Origin: Rubrivivax gelatinosus
Lineage (GTDB): Bacteria; Pseudomonadota; Gammaproteobacteria; Burkholderiales; Burkholderiaceae_C
Assembly (NCBI RefSeq): GCF_016583785.1
Contig: NZ_NRRU01000040.1
Coordinates: 1-45,248 of the forward strand
Length of the DNA stretch: 45,248 nt
Direction of reading: 5' to 3'
Position 1 is the first letter of the stretch. The number at the start of each line of letters is the position of its first letter. The position numbers and the translations under genes were made by a program. Under the pieces are notes generated by a model. That model saw only the letters and a program-made list of their open reading frames with translations, made no database searches and was not told the DNA's origin. Of this stretch, positions 29,877 through 41,454 are shown in pieces.

Positions 29877-31951
29877 TGACCCCCGCCCGTTCCGCCCGCC
29901 TGCTCTACGTCGTCCCGACCGAACCCGGTTTCGGTGTCTCCTCGATCGCGCTCGGCCTGGTGCGTGCGCTCCAGGTCGCCGGCGCCAAGGTCGCCTTCGT
30001 CAAGCCGATCGCCGACCCCGACCTCGCCGGCGATGGCCGCGACCGTTCGGTCGTGTTCGCGCGCCAGATCTTCGGTTTCGAGGTGCCGGACGCGATCACG
30101 CTCGACAAGGCCGAGACGATGACGCGTGCCGGTGACATCGACACCCTGCTCGAGGACGTGGTCGCGCTGGTGCACGCCGCGTCCGAGGGCGTCGACATCG
30201 TCGTCGTCGAAGGCGCCGCGCCGGCCGACGGCCATCCGCTCGTCACCGACCTCGACCTCGCCGTGGCCAAGGCGCTGCGCGCCGACGTCATCCCGGTGGT
30301 GCCCGGCGCTGTCGACAGCATCCCCGCGCTCGGCGACCGCATCGCCGACGTGCTGCACCGCTTCGGCCGCGACGGCGCGACGCCGGTCGGCGTCGTCGTC
30401 GCGCGTGCGCCCGAGGACCTGGCCGCCGACGCGGTGGCCGGCACCGCGGCCGCGCCGCTGCTGGGCATCGTGCCGGAGAACGCGGCGATGGCCGCACCGC
30501 GCCTGTCCGACGTCGTCGAGGATCTGGGCTTCGAGATCGTCGAAGCCGGCGACCTGGCCGGCGCCCGCGTGCAGGACGTCGTCGTCGCCGCACGCAGCCC
30601 CGAGCACCTGGTCGGGCGCCTGGGCCCCGGCACGCTGGTCGTGACCCCGGGCGACCGCTCCGACGTCGTGCTGACGACGAGCTTCGCCAAGGCCACCGGC
30701 ATGCCGATCGCCGGCATCTTGCTGACCTGCGGCGCTGAACTGGCGCCGTCGCTGAAGAGCTTCCTCGAGCCGCGCCGCGCCGGGCTCAACATCCTGCGCA
30801 CGGACCTCCAGACCTACGAGGCCGCAACGCAGCTGGCGGCGCTGGACCGGCGCGTGCGCATCGACGACGTCGAGCGCATGGACCGTCTGGTGCAGCACGC
30901 CGCCGAACACCTGGACGTCTCCGGCTTCGCCGCCGTGCCGGGCGATCTGCGCGCGCGCACGATGACGCCGCCGATGTTCCGCCACGCGCTGATCCGCTCG
31001 GCGCGTTCGGCGCAGCGCCGCATCGTGCTGCCCGAAGGTGACGAGCCGCGCACGCTGGCAGCGGCCGCGATCTGCGCGCGCAAGGGCATCGCCCACTGCG
31101 TGCTGCTGGGTTCGCCCGAGACCGTGCGTGCCGCCGCGGCGCTGCACGGCATCGAGCTGCCGCAGGACGTCGAGATCCTCGACCCGGACGTGGTGCGCGA
31201 GCGCTACGTTGCGCCGATGGTCGAGCTGCGCAAGTCCAAGGGCCTGACGCCGCAGCAGGCGACGGCGCAGCTGGAGGACACCGTCGTGCTCGGCACGATG
31301 ATGCTGGCCACCGGCGACGTCGACGGCCTGGTCTCGGGCGCGGTGCACACCACCGCCAGCACCGTGCGGCCGGCACTGCAGCTGATCAAGACGGCCCCGG
31401 GTTCGTCCATCGTCTCGTCGGTGTTCTTCATGCTGATGCCCGACCAGGTGCTGGTCTACGGCGACTGCGCGATCAACCCCGACCCGAGCGCCGACGAACT
31501 GGCCGAGATCGCGATCCAGTCGGCCGACAGCGCCGCGGCCTTCGGCATCGAGCCGCGGGTCGCGATGATCTCGTACTCGACCGGCGCGTCGGGCACGGGT
31601 GTCGACGTCGACAAGGTGCGCGAAGCCACGCGCCTGGTGCGCGAGCGCCGTCCGGAACTGGCCGTCGACGGCCCGATCCAGTACGACGCGGCCTCGGTCG
31701 AGAGCGTCGGCCGCCAGAAGGCGCCGAACTCGCCGGTCGCCGGCCGTGCCAACGTCTTCGTGTTCCCCGACCTGAACACCGGCAACACCACCTACAAGGC
31801 GGTGCAGCGCTCGGCGGGCGTGATCTCGGTGGGACCGATGCTGCAGGGCCTGCGCAAGCCGGTGAACGACCTGTCGCGGGGCGCGCTCGTCGACGACATC
31901 GTCTACACGATCGCGCTGACGGCGATCCAGGCCGAGGCGACGCCGGCCTAA
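29876..31951 (+). CDS. pta: Phosphate acetyltransferase Pta
   Basis: 691 residues, the long form of Pta. The N-terminal half is a BioD-like P-loop domain with an altered loop (PTEPGFGVSSIALGLVRAL), followed by a DRTGG-type regulatory segment (about 205-320). The C-terminal half (about 365-691) is the catalytic PTA_PTB domain with VLPEGDEPR, GLVSGAVHTTA, ISYSTGASGTG and FVFPDLNTGN. It converts acetyl-CoA and phosphate to acetyl phosphate and CoA. ATG 29876 overlaps the ackA TGA; a GTG three bases earlier is the only other close start. With AckA it links the ato operon to ATP formation or acetate recycling. Confidence 0.95.
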
Positions 31952-31975
31952 GGCCGGCGCGGGCGGCGGGCCGGC

Positions 31976-34407
<2,432 letters not shown>

Positions 34408-34411
<4 letters not shown>

Positions 34412-35613
34412 GGCCGTTCCTCCGCGATGACGGGCAGGCGCAGCCGCACCAGTTCGGCGAACCAGCGTGCGCCCAGTGGCACCAGGGCGTCGTTGAAGTC
34501 GTAGCCGGCGTTGTGCAGCGGCGTTGCGCCGGGCTCGCTGCCGGCGCCGTTGCCGATGAAGACGAAGGCGCCGGGCAGATGCAGCAGGAAGCGGCCGAAG
34601 TCCTCGGAGGCCATCACCGGCGGCGTGTCGGCGTCGACACGCCCGGTGCCGACGACACGGCGCGCGGCCTCGAGCGCGGCGGCGACGCCGGCGGCGTGGT
34701 TCACGGTCGGCGCGAACTCGTGCGTGTATTCGACTTCGCAGCTCGCACCGTGGGCGCGGCAGATGCCGTCGCAGAGCTCCCGCATGCGCCGCTCCAGCAG
34801 CGCCTGCACCTCGGGCGCGTAGCTGCGTGTGTCGCCGCTGATCACCACCTCCGACGGCACGGCGTTGCGGATGCCGTCGGTGTGGAACCCGGTGCAGGAG
34901 ACGACGGCCGGCTGCTGCGGGTCGACCGAACGCGAGACGATGGTCTGCAGCGCCAGCACGATCTCGGCGCCGATGACCAGCGGGTCGACCAGCTGGTGCG
35001 GCCGCGCCGCGTGGCCGCCGCGGCCGTGGATGCGGATGACGAAGTTGTCTTCGCTGGCCATGATGGCGCCGACGCGGGTCGCAAAGCGCCCGGCGGCGAT
35101 GCCCGGCATGTTGTGCAGACCGTAGATCTCGTCCATCGGGAAACGCGCCAGCAGCCCGTCGGCCAGCATCGCCGCGGCGCCGCGGCCGTGCTCCTCGGCC
35201 GGCTGGAAGACGAAGCGCACCGTGCCGTCGAAACCGCCGCCTTCGGCCAGCAGCTGCGCCGCGCCCAGCAGCATCGCCATGTGGCCGTCGTGGCCGCAGG
35301 CGTGCATGCGGCCCGGGTGCGCCGACGTGTGGGCGCGCTGCGGCGCGTTCTCGGTGATCGCCAGTGCGTCCATGTCGGCACGCAGCCCGACGACGCCGCG
35401 GCCGCTGCCGGCCCGCAGCGTCGCGACGACGCCGGTGCCGCCGACGCCGCGCTGCACCTCGAGCCCGAGCAGCGTCAGCACCTGGGCGATGCGCTCGGCG
35501 GTGCGGTGTTCGTCGAAGCCGGTCTCGGGGAAGCGGTGGAAGTCGTGGCGCCAGCGCACCCAGTCGGCTTCGGGCGCGGGCTCGGTCGCGGGCGAGTCGG
35601 GTGTCGGGTTCAT
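34408..35613 (-). CDS. M20 family amidohydrolase (aminoacylase/hippurate hydrolase type)
   Basis: 401 residues, cytosolic, of the M20D/amidohydrolase type. Metal-binding marks are MHACGHDGHMAMLLGAA, then FQPAEEHGRGAAAML and GLHNMPG; ASEDFGRF and IGNGAGSEPGATPLHN close the catalytic domain. Such enzymes split N-acyl or aromatic amides of amino acids (hippurate, IAA-amino acids, N-acetyl amino acids). ATG 35613 is the first start after a 112-bp divergent promoter region. The fused lyase-hydrolase gene follows with a 4-base overlap. The pairing suggests deacylation of an amino acid conjugate before the lyase acts. Confidence 0.9.
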
Positions 35614-35647
35614 CGCAGGCTTCGCAGTGGCAGCGGCACATTGTTGG

Positions 35648-35677
35648 CGCGAGGAACCGAGCCGTTGCCTCGCGAGG
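35648..35677. promoter_or_regulatory. Candidate Lrp/AsnC operator in the divergent region
   Basis: CGCGAGG (35648-35654) and CCTCGCG (35668-35674) are perfect inverted copies 13 bases apart, and a third CGCGAGG (35671-35677) overlaps, giving direct copies 23 bp apart (about two helical turns). Lying between the M20 gene and the Lrp/AsnC gene, this is the natural binding site for the regulator. Confidence 0.5.
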
Positions 35678-35725
35678 ATGGCGACGGTGCTATGTTTGTC
35701 TCACCGATTGCCCGACGAAGAGATC

Positions 35726-36232
35726 ATGACCCGCATGCCTGCCGCCGGCCCCGCACTGGACGCGCTCGATCTGCACCTGCTGGACCTGCTGCAGGACGAC
35801 GCCGCGCTGACGATGCGCACGCTGGCCGAGCGGGCCGGCTCCTCGCCCGCGACCTGCCAGCGCCGCATCGCGGCGATGCGTGCCTCGGGCGTGCTGATGA
35901 AGCAGGTGGCGCTGGTCGACCGGCAGCAGGTCGGCCGGCCGCTGACGGTGTTCGTCTCGGTCGAACTCGACCGCCAGAACGACGCGCTGCTGCGCCAGTT
36001 CGAGCAGCGCATCGCGGCCGAGCCGGCGGTGATGGCGTGTTACGAGGTCTCGGGCGAGTTCGACTTCCTGCTCGTCGTCAGCGCCGCCTCGATGCAGGAC
36101 TACCACGCGTTCACGCGCGAGCTCTTTTCGTCAAACCACAACGTGCGCAACTTCAAGAGCATGTTCGCGATGCACTGCTCCAAGTTCGAGACCCGCGTGC
36201 CGCTGGCCGCGCCGGCTACGGCAAGGGCCTGA
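35726..36232 (+). CDS. Lrp/AsnC family transcriptional regulator
   Basis: 168 residues. N-terminal winged HTH (about 12-60; LDLHLLDLLQDDAALTMRTL, then RAGSSPATCQRRI) and a C-terminal RAM/AsnC ligand domain (about 75-160; ACYEVSGEFDFLLVVSA). These regulators form octamers that sense amino acids. ATG 35726 has GAAGAG close upstream. It is divergent from the M20/lyase-hydrolase genes, the usual layout for a local activator that senses the substrate amino acid. The last 17 bases overlap the convergent epimerase gene. Confidence 0.93.
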   Translation: MTRMPAAGPALDALDLHLLDLLQDDAALTMRTLAERAGSSPATCQRRIAAMRASGVLMKQVALVDRQQVGRPLTVFVSVELDRQNDALLRQFEQRIAAEPAVMACYEVSGEFDFLLVVSAASMQDYHAFTRELFSSNHNVRNFKSMFAMHCSKFETRVPLAAPATARA

Positions 36233-37223
36233 GGCTGCGAGCCGCTCGGGGTGGCGCGGCCGGCAGGCACCCGAGTGCCTGCAGCGTCGTGGCTGCGGCT
36301 TCGTCCAGCGGCGTGTGCGGCTCGTCGCCGAGCAGCGCGAGCAGGCGGCGGTTGTCCAGCTGCACCGGCTGGCGCCACAGGTAGCGCATCTCCAGCAGTT
36401 CGCGCAGCGTGGTGACGAAGGGCGCGGCCAGCCAGACCTGCCACCAGCCGAAGGGCGCCAGCCGCGGCGTCGCGCCGCCATGGGCGACGACGACACGCTG
36501 CACGGCGCGGGCGAGCTGGCTGCCGTCATCGTCCCAGTGGCCGCCGAAATGCAGCCGGGTGAAGGCCGGCAGCTCGGCTCGGCGCGCCAGCAGGCGCAGG
36601 ACGCAGCGGGCGACGTCGGGCAGGTAGGCGTACTGGTGGCCGACGCCGGGGCCGGGCAGCTGTACCTGCGTCACCGGCCGGCCCGGTCGCAACATGCCCT
36701 GGCTGAACCAGCTGTTGCGCACACCCGGGCCGAAGAAGTCGCCGCAGCGCAGGATCAGCACGCGCAGCGCGCCGCTGGCGGCGGCGGCTTCGAGCCGGCG
36801 CTCCATCTCGACGCGGATCGCGCCCTTGCGCGTCAGCGGCCGCTGCGGCGCGTCTTCGGCGATCAGCGGGAACACGTCGGGTCCGTAGTTGTAGACCGTG
36901 CCCGGCAGCACCACGGTGGCGCCGTGGGCGCGGGCCGCGGCGATCGTGTTGTCCAGCATCGGCAGCACCAGCTCGCTCCAGCGCCGGTAACCGGGCGGGT
37001 TGACCGCGTGCACGATGACGCTGCAGCCGCGCGCAGCCGCCATCACGTCTTCGGTCTGCATCGCATCGCCGACCTGCCACTCGATGCCGTCGTCGAGCGC
37101 CGCGGCCGCCGGCCCACGCCGCAGCGCACGCACCGGCCAGCCGGCGGCACGCAGCTGGCGAGCGATCTCGCCGCCGACGCCGCCGGTGGCGCCCAGTACC
37201 AAAACCCTGTCTTGCGAACCCAT
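36216..37223 (-). CDS. NAD(P)-dependent epimerase/dehydratase family protein
   Basis: 335 residues, an atypical short-chain dehydrogenase with the N-terminal Rossmann loop VLVLGATGGVGGEIARQL (residues 7-24). The epimerase-like GTVYNYGP holds the active-site Tyr region, although the following lysine is not in a clean YxxxK. An RCGDFFGPG turn typical of sugar-epimerase-like proteins follows. The C-terminal 100 residues are Trp/Leu-rich and substrate-specific. ATG 37223 is chosen because the Rossmann strand starts 6 residues later. It is divergent from a LysR gene (94 bp apart), which probably controls it. The substrate is unknown. Confidence 0.87.
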   Translation of the reverse strand: MGSQDRVLVLGATGGVGGEIARQLRAAGWPVRALRRGPAAAALDDGIEWQVGDAMQTEDVMAAARGCSVIVHAVNPPGYRRWSELVLPMLDNTIAAARAHGATVVLPGTVYNYGPDVFPLIAEDAPQRPLTRKGAIRVEMERRLEAAAASGALRVLILRCGDFFGPGVRNSWFSQGMLRPGRPVTQVQLPGPGVGHQYAYLPDVARCVLRLLARRAELPAFTRLHFGGHWDDDGSQLARAVQRVVVAHGGATPRLAPFGWWQVWLAAPFVTTLRELLEMRYLWRQPVQLDNRRLLALLGDEPHTPLDEAAATTLQALGCLPAAPPRAARSLRPLP

Positions 37224-37317
37224 GGTCTGCTCCCGAACCTGCGGATGGGCGCCATTCTGGGTAGCGCATGGCTTGAAGAGAATTGCAGAACTCAGCCGAG
37301 TCGCTATACAAATCCGT

Positions 37318-38193
37318 ATGGAAGAAACCATCGGCTGGGAGCTCTACCGCTCGTTCCTGGGCGTGCTGCACGAAGGCTCGCTGTCGGCCGCGGCGCGCTC
37401 GCTGGGGCTGACGCAGCCGACCGTCGGCCGCCACGTCGCGGCGCTCGAACGCGCGCTCGGGCAGGCGCTGTTCACACGTTCGCAGGCCGGGCTGATGCCG
37501 ACCGAGGCGGCGCTGGCGATGCAGCCCGCGGCCGAGGCGATGCAGAACCAGGCGGCGGCGCTGGAACGCACCGCGCGCGGCTTCGGTGCCGAGCTGCGGG
37601 GTGCGGTGCGGGTGTCGGCGAGCGAAGTCGTCGCAGTCGAACGCCTGCCGCCGGTGCTCGCGGCCTTGCGCGAGGCGCACCCGCAGCTGCAGATCGAGCT
37701 GGTGCCCAGCAACCGGCTGCAGGACCTGGTGCAGCGCGAAGCCGACATCGCGGTGCGCATGGCCCCACCGCAGCAGGAGGTGCTGGTGGCCACGCGGGTC
37801 GACGACGTGCTGGTCGGCCTGCACGCGCACGAGCGCTACCTGGCGCGCCACGGCGTGCCGCAGCGCATCGCCGACCTGCAGACGCATGCGCTGATCGGCT
37901 TCGACGTCGAGACGCCGTATCTGCGCGCGGCGCGCCAGGCGCTGCCGCTGTGGCAGCGCGCGAACTTCGCGCTGCGCTGCGACAGCGACCTGGGGCAGCT
38001 GGCGCTGATCCGTGCCGGCGCCGGCATCGGTGCCTGCCAGACGGCGCTCGCCGGGCCCGGCCTGGTGCGGGTGCTGGCGGCCGAGGTCGAGATCCGCCTG
38101 CCGGCCTGGATCGTGATGCACGGCGACCTGCGCAACAGCCGGCGCTGCCGCGTGGTCTACGACGCGCTGGTGCAGGCGCTGCGAGCGGCCTAG
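37318..38193 (+). CDS. LysR-family transcriptional regulator
   Basis: 291 residues. N-terminal winged HTH (about 5-65; SLSAAARSLGLTQPTVGRHVAALE) and a periplasmic-binding-like effector domain from about 90. ATG 37318 follows an AT-rich stretch. ATAC-N6-GTAT (37306-37319) overlaps the start and looks like a LysR half-site pair, compatible with self-repression. Divergent transcription from the epimerase gene suggests that gene is its target. Its TAG is shared tail-to-tail with the next minus-strand gene inside CTAG (38190-38193). Confidence 0.93.
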   Translation: MEETIGWELYRSFLGVLHEGSLSAAARSLGLTQPTVGRHVAALERALGQALFTRSQAGLMPTEAALAMQPAAEAMQNQAAALERTARGFGAELRGAVRVSASEVVAVERLPPVLAALREAHPQLQIELVPSNRLQDLVQREADIAVRMAPPQQEVLVATRVDDVLVGLHAHERYLARHGVPQRIADLQTHALIGFDVETPYLRAARQALPLWQRANFALRCDSDLGQLALIRAGAGIGACQTALAGPGLVRVLAAEVEIRLPAWIVMHGDLRNSRRCRVVYDALVQALRAA

Positions 38194-38726
38194 ACCGAAC
38201 GCACGACCTCGCCGCCGGCGGCTTCGAGCGCGGCGCTGGCCTGGCTGGCCGCGGCTGCGTCGCGCGGGTGGGCGACGACGGCGCTGCGGCCGTGTTTCAG
38301 CGCGTGCCGCACCTGGCGGATGACCAGCGCATGGTCGGGGCGCAGCGTCAGCAGCCCGGCCAGCATCATGCCGGCGACGGCGCCGAAGCCGACGCAGACG
38401 GCCGTCGTCACCTGCGGCGACGCGACCGCTGCCGGCCAGCCGAAGACGACCAGAAGCGCCGCCAGCAGCAGCCCGGCGCCCAGCCCCGCGGCGCCGAGCA
38501 CCAGGTGGCTGCGTTTCAAGGTGCGCCAGATGCCGCCCTGCTCGGGCTCGAGCTTGCGCGCGATGTCGGGGTCGCCCGGGGCGACGACGGTGACGTCGCG
38601 GTCGCTGCCGGCCATCTGGGTGCGCAGGCTCTCGGCGGCGCGGCGTGCGGCAGCCGGCTCCGGAAAGAGGGCGGCAACGAGTGTCAGCGAACGTTCGCCG
38701 AACAGCGGGGCGTGGGTCGTGCTCAT
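38190..38726 (-). CDS. Small membrane protein of unknown function
   Basis: 178 residues. A soluble N-terminal part (about 14-60; SLTLVAALFPEPAAARRAAESL, ferredoxin-like in pattern) is followed by two hydrophobic, Gly/Ala-rich helices (about 88-110 and 118-140) and a C-terminal soluble part (VIRQVRHALKHGRSAVVAH). The layout resembles general-stress membrane proteins of the DUF1269 type, but I do not identify a family. AGGAGC 6 bases before ATG 38726 sets the start. It stands alone between LysR and pldA. Confidence 0.75.
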   Translation of the reverse strand: MSTTHAPLFGERSLTLVAALFPEPAAARRAAESLRTQMAGSDRDVTVVAPGDPDIARKLEPEQGGIWRTLKRSHLVLGAAGLGAGLLLAALLVVFGWPAAVASPQVTTAVCVGFGAVAGMMLAGLLTLRPDHALVIRQVRHALKHGRSAVVAHPRDAAAASQASAALEAAGGEVVRSV

Positions 38727-38901
38727 CTCGTGCTCCTGGTGGTGGGCGGGCCGCGCCTGCAAGGGCGCGACCGCGTGTCTTCATTGCAACGCCGGCGCCA
38801 TGGCGGCGCCATCGCCAGACACCGCGTCCGGGTGTGGGCAGCGGCCTACAGCCGGCGGACAGCCTTAAGCTCGCCGCCGTCGCCACATCCGTAACCTGCC
38901 C

Positions 38902-39978
38902 ATGTCCGTTCGCCCGCTGCCCGGTCCGCTGTCCCTGCTGGCGCTCTGCGCCGCCGCCCCGGCCCTCGCGGCCGGCGACCCCCCGGATGCGCGCCTGGCC
39001 GAGTGTGTCGAGATCGCCGCCGCGCCCGACCGCCTCGCCTGCTACGACCGCGTCGCCGGCCGTGCGCCCGCCGCGCCACTGCCGGCCGCCGACGTGCCGC
39101 CGACGCTGCTGGCCGCACGCGGCGCTCCGGTCGAGGACCCGGCCGAAGCCAAGGGCGGCAGCCTGCTGTCCAAGTACTGGGAGCTGGACCGCGCCGACAA
39201 ACGCGGCATCTTCAACTTCACCGGCTACCGGCCCAACTACGTGATGCCGGTGCACTACACCGACCGCATCAACCGCCGCCCGAAGACGCCGACGCAGGAC
39301 GAGGTCGAGCAGCCCAACTACCGCAACGTCGAGGCCAAGTTCCAGCTCTCGGTGCGCGCCAAGCTGGCGCAGGGGCTGCTGCTGCCCGACGCCGACCTGT
39401 GGTTCGGCTACACCCAGCAGGTGCTGTGGCAGATCTGGAACTCGACCGATTCCAAGCCCTTCCGCAACTCCGACTTCGAGCCCGAGCTGATGTACATCGT
39501 GCCCACGCCCCAGGCGCTGGGCACGCTGCCGCTGGGCTGGCGCTGGCGCTACACCGAGCTCGGCCTGGCGCACCAGTCCAACGGCCAGAGCGACCCGCTG
39601 TCGCGCAGCTGGAACCGGACCTACCTCGGCGCCGGCTTCGAGCGCGGGCCCTGGACGCTGCAGGCGCGCATCAACCACCGGCTGTCGGAGTCGGCCGCCG
39701 ACGACGACAACCCCGATCTCGTGCAGCACCGCGGCCGCGCCGAGTTCACGTTCGGCTGGGCCTCGGGGCTGCACACCGCGTCGCTGATGTACCGCACGAC
39801 GCTGAAGGACGGGCACTACGGCGCCTACCAGTTCGACTACACCTACCCGGTGTTCCCCAGCCAGCCCAACGGGCTGCGCTGGTACTTCCAGCTCTTCGGC
39901 GGCTACGGCGAGACGCTGACCGACTACAACTTCCGCCAGAACAGCGTCGGCCTGGGCCTGAGCTTCCTGCAGTTCTGA
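38902..39978 (+). CDS. pldA: Outer-membrane phospholipase A1 (OMPLA)
   Basis: 358 residues with a signal peptide (cleavage about A24) and a 12-strand beta-barrel C-terminal domain. The catalytic dyad is H224 and S226 in LAHQSNGQSDPLSRSWNR, matching E. coli H142/S144, with the supporting Asn probably N238. The protein ends in Phe, as barrel proteins do. The N-terminal extension (about 25-90) carries ECVEIAAAPDRLACYD, a two-Cys segment common in proteobacterial PldA homologues. It hydrolyses phospholipids misplaced to the outer leaflet and acts as a dimer. It is alone in its orientation, ahead of the amidohydrolase by 83 bp. Confidence 0.93.
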   Translation: MSVRPLPGPLSLLALCAAAPALAAGDPPDARLAECVEIAAAPDRLACYDRVAGRAPAAPLPAADVPPTLLAARGAPVEDPAEAKGGSLLSKYWELDRADKRGIFNFTGYRPNYVMPVHYTDRINRRPKTPTQDEVEQPNYRNVEAKFQLSVRAKLAQGLLLPDADLWFGYTQQVLWQIWNSTDSKPFRNSDFEPELMYIVPTPQALGTLPLGWRWRYTELGLAHQSNGQSDPLSRSWNRTYLGAGFERGPWTLQARINHRLSESAADDDNPDLVQHRGRAEFTFGWASGLHTASLMYRTTLKDGHYGAYQFDYTYPVFPSQPNGLRWYFQLFGGYGETLTDYNFRQNSVGLGLSFLQF

Positions 39979-39997
39979 CGGGGCGCTGCACGCCGCG

Positions 39998-40015
39998 CGC
40001 CGGCGCCTGCCGGCG
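39998..40015 (+). terminator. Stem-loop after pldA
   Basis: CGCCGGC (39998-40004), GCCT, GCCGGCG (40009-40015) make a perfect 7-bp stem 20 bases after the pldA stop. No T-run follows, so termination is uncertain. Confidence 0.3.
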
Positions 40016-40061
40016 TGGCCGGGGGGATACTTGCCGCCGTTCCCGTCCCTGCCTGCTTCCC

Positions 40062-41453
40062 ATGACCGACCTCCTCGTCCGCGGCGCCGCCGAACTCTGG
40101 ACCGGCCGCCGCGACACGATGCGTGTGCGCGGCCCGGTGGACCTGCGCGTGCGCGCCGGCCGCATCGCCGCCATCGGCACGCTGACCCCCGAACCCGGCG
40201 AACGTGTGCTCGACGCCAGCGGCTGCATCGCCTACCCGGCCTGGGTCAACACCCACCACCACCTGTTCCAGAGCCTGTTGAAGGGCATTCCCGAGGCGAT
40301 CGACCTGCCGCTCGTGCCCTGGCTGGGCGCGGTGACGGTGCCGTACCGCGCCGGCTTCCGCGACGAAGAGGCCTTCCGCGTCGCGGTGCGCGTCGGCCTG
40401 GTCGAACTGGCGCTGTCGGGCTGCGGCACGGTGGCCGACCACCAGTACCACGTCTATCCGGGCATGGGCTACGACCCGTCGGCGATCTGCTTCGACGAAG
40501 CCGAGCGCCTGGGGCTGCGTTTCGTGCTCTGCCGCGGCGGCCAGACCCTGCCCAGCGCCGACGCGCCGCCCGAAGCCGAGCCCGAGACGCTGGAGCAGTT
40601 CCTGGCCGGCGTCGAACACGACGCGGCACGGTTCCACGACCCCTCGCCGCAGGCGATGCGCCGCGTCGTCAGCGCGATCACGACGCCGCACACCAGCTGC
40701 ACCGGCGACGAGCTGCGCGAGATCGCGCGCCACGCGCGCGGCCTGGGGCTGCGGCTGCACAGCCACCTGTCGGAGACCGACGACTACCGGCGCTGGGCGC
40801 GCGAGCGCCACGGCTGCACGCCGATCGAGTTCGCCGAGCGCCACGAGTGGCTGGGCCCCGACGTCTGGTACGCCCACATGGTGCACCTGGACGACGCCGA
40901 GCTGCGCCGCTGCGCCGAGACCGGCACCGGCATCGCCCACTGCCCGCAGAGCAATGCGCGCCTGGGCTCGGGCATCGCCCGCATCCCCGAGGCGCTGGCG
41001 CTGGGCGTGCCGGTGGGCCTGGCGGTCGACGGCGCGGCCTCGAACGAAGCCTGCGACATGCTGAGCGAAGCCCACGCCTGCTGGCTGACGCACCGCGCCG
41101 ACCCGCGCGCCGGGCGTTTCGCCGGCCAGCCCGGCGGCCATGCGGGCGCGATGTCGGTCGAGGACGTGGTGCACGTCGGCAGCGCCGGCGGCGCGCGTGT
41201 GCTCGGGCTGGACGGCATCGGCACGCTCGAAGTCGGGCAGGGTGCCGACCTCGCGCTCTACGACCCCTGCGAGCCGCGCCACTTCGGCCTGCACGACCCC
41301 GCCGTCGCGCCGGTGGCCAGCGGCGGGCGCACGCCGCTGAAGGCGCTGCTGGTGGCCGGGCGTGTCGTCGTCGAGAACGACACGATCCCGGGCCTGGACC
41401 TGGCGCGGCTGCGCGCCGACGCCGCGCGGCTGACGGCGACGCTGCGCCGCTGA
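40062..41453 (+). CDS. Amidohydrolase of the ATZ/TRZ/8-oxoguanine deaminase family
   Basis: 463 residues, metal-dependent TIM-barrel hydrolase. The HxH metal motif is VNTHHHLFQ (62-70); HSHLSET, ATGT-type GIAHCPQSNARLGSG and the metal Asp in AVDGAASNE complete the site. The LVPWLGAVT and GCGTVADHQYHVYP segments resemble 8-oxoguanine and related deaminases more than cytosine or chlorohydrolase members. It probably removes an amino or other group from a purine or triazine-like ring; the exact substrate needs assay. It lies 83 bp after pldA and is convergent with the following receptor, one base apart. Confidence 0.88.
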   Translation: MTDLLVRGAAELWTGRRDTMRVRGPVDLRVRAGRIAAIGTLTPEPGERVLDASGCIAYPAWVNTHHHLFQSLLKGIPEAIDLPLVPWLGAVTVPYRAGFRDEEAFRVAVRVGLVELALSGCGTVADHQYHVYPGMGYDPSAICFDEAERLGLRFVLCRGGQTLPSADAPPEAEPETLEQFLAGVEHDAARFHDPSPQAMRRVVSAITTPHTSCTGDELREIARHARGLGLRLHSHLSETDDYRRWARERHGCTPIEFAERHEWLGPDVWYAHMVHLDDAELRRCAETGTGIAHCPQSNARLGSGIARIPEALALGVPVGLAVDGAASNEACDMLSEAHACWLTHRADPRAGRFAGQPGGHAGAMSVEDVVHVGSAGGARVLGLDGIGTLEVGQGADLALYDPCEPRHFGLHDPAVAPVASGGRTPLKALLVAGRVVVENDTIPGLDLARLRADAARLTATLRR

Positions 41454-41454
41454 A

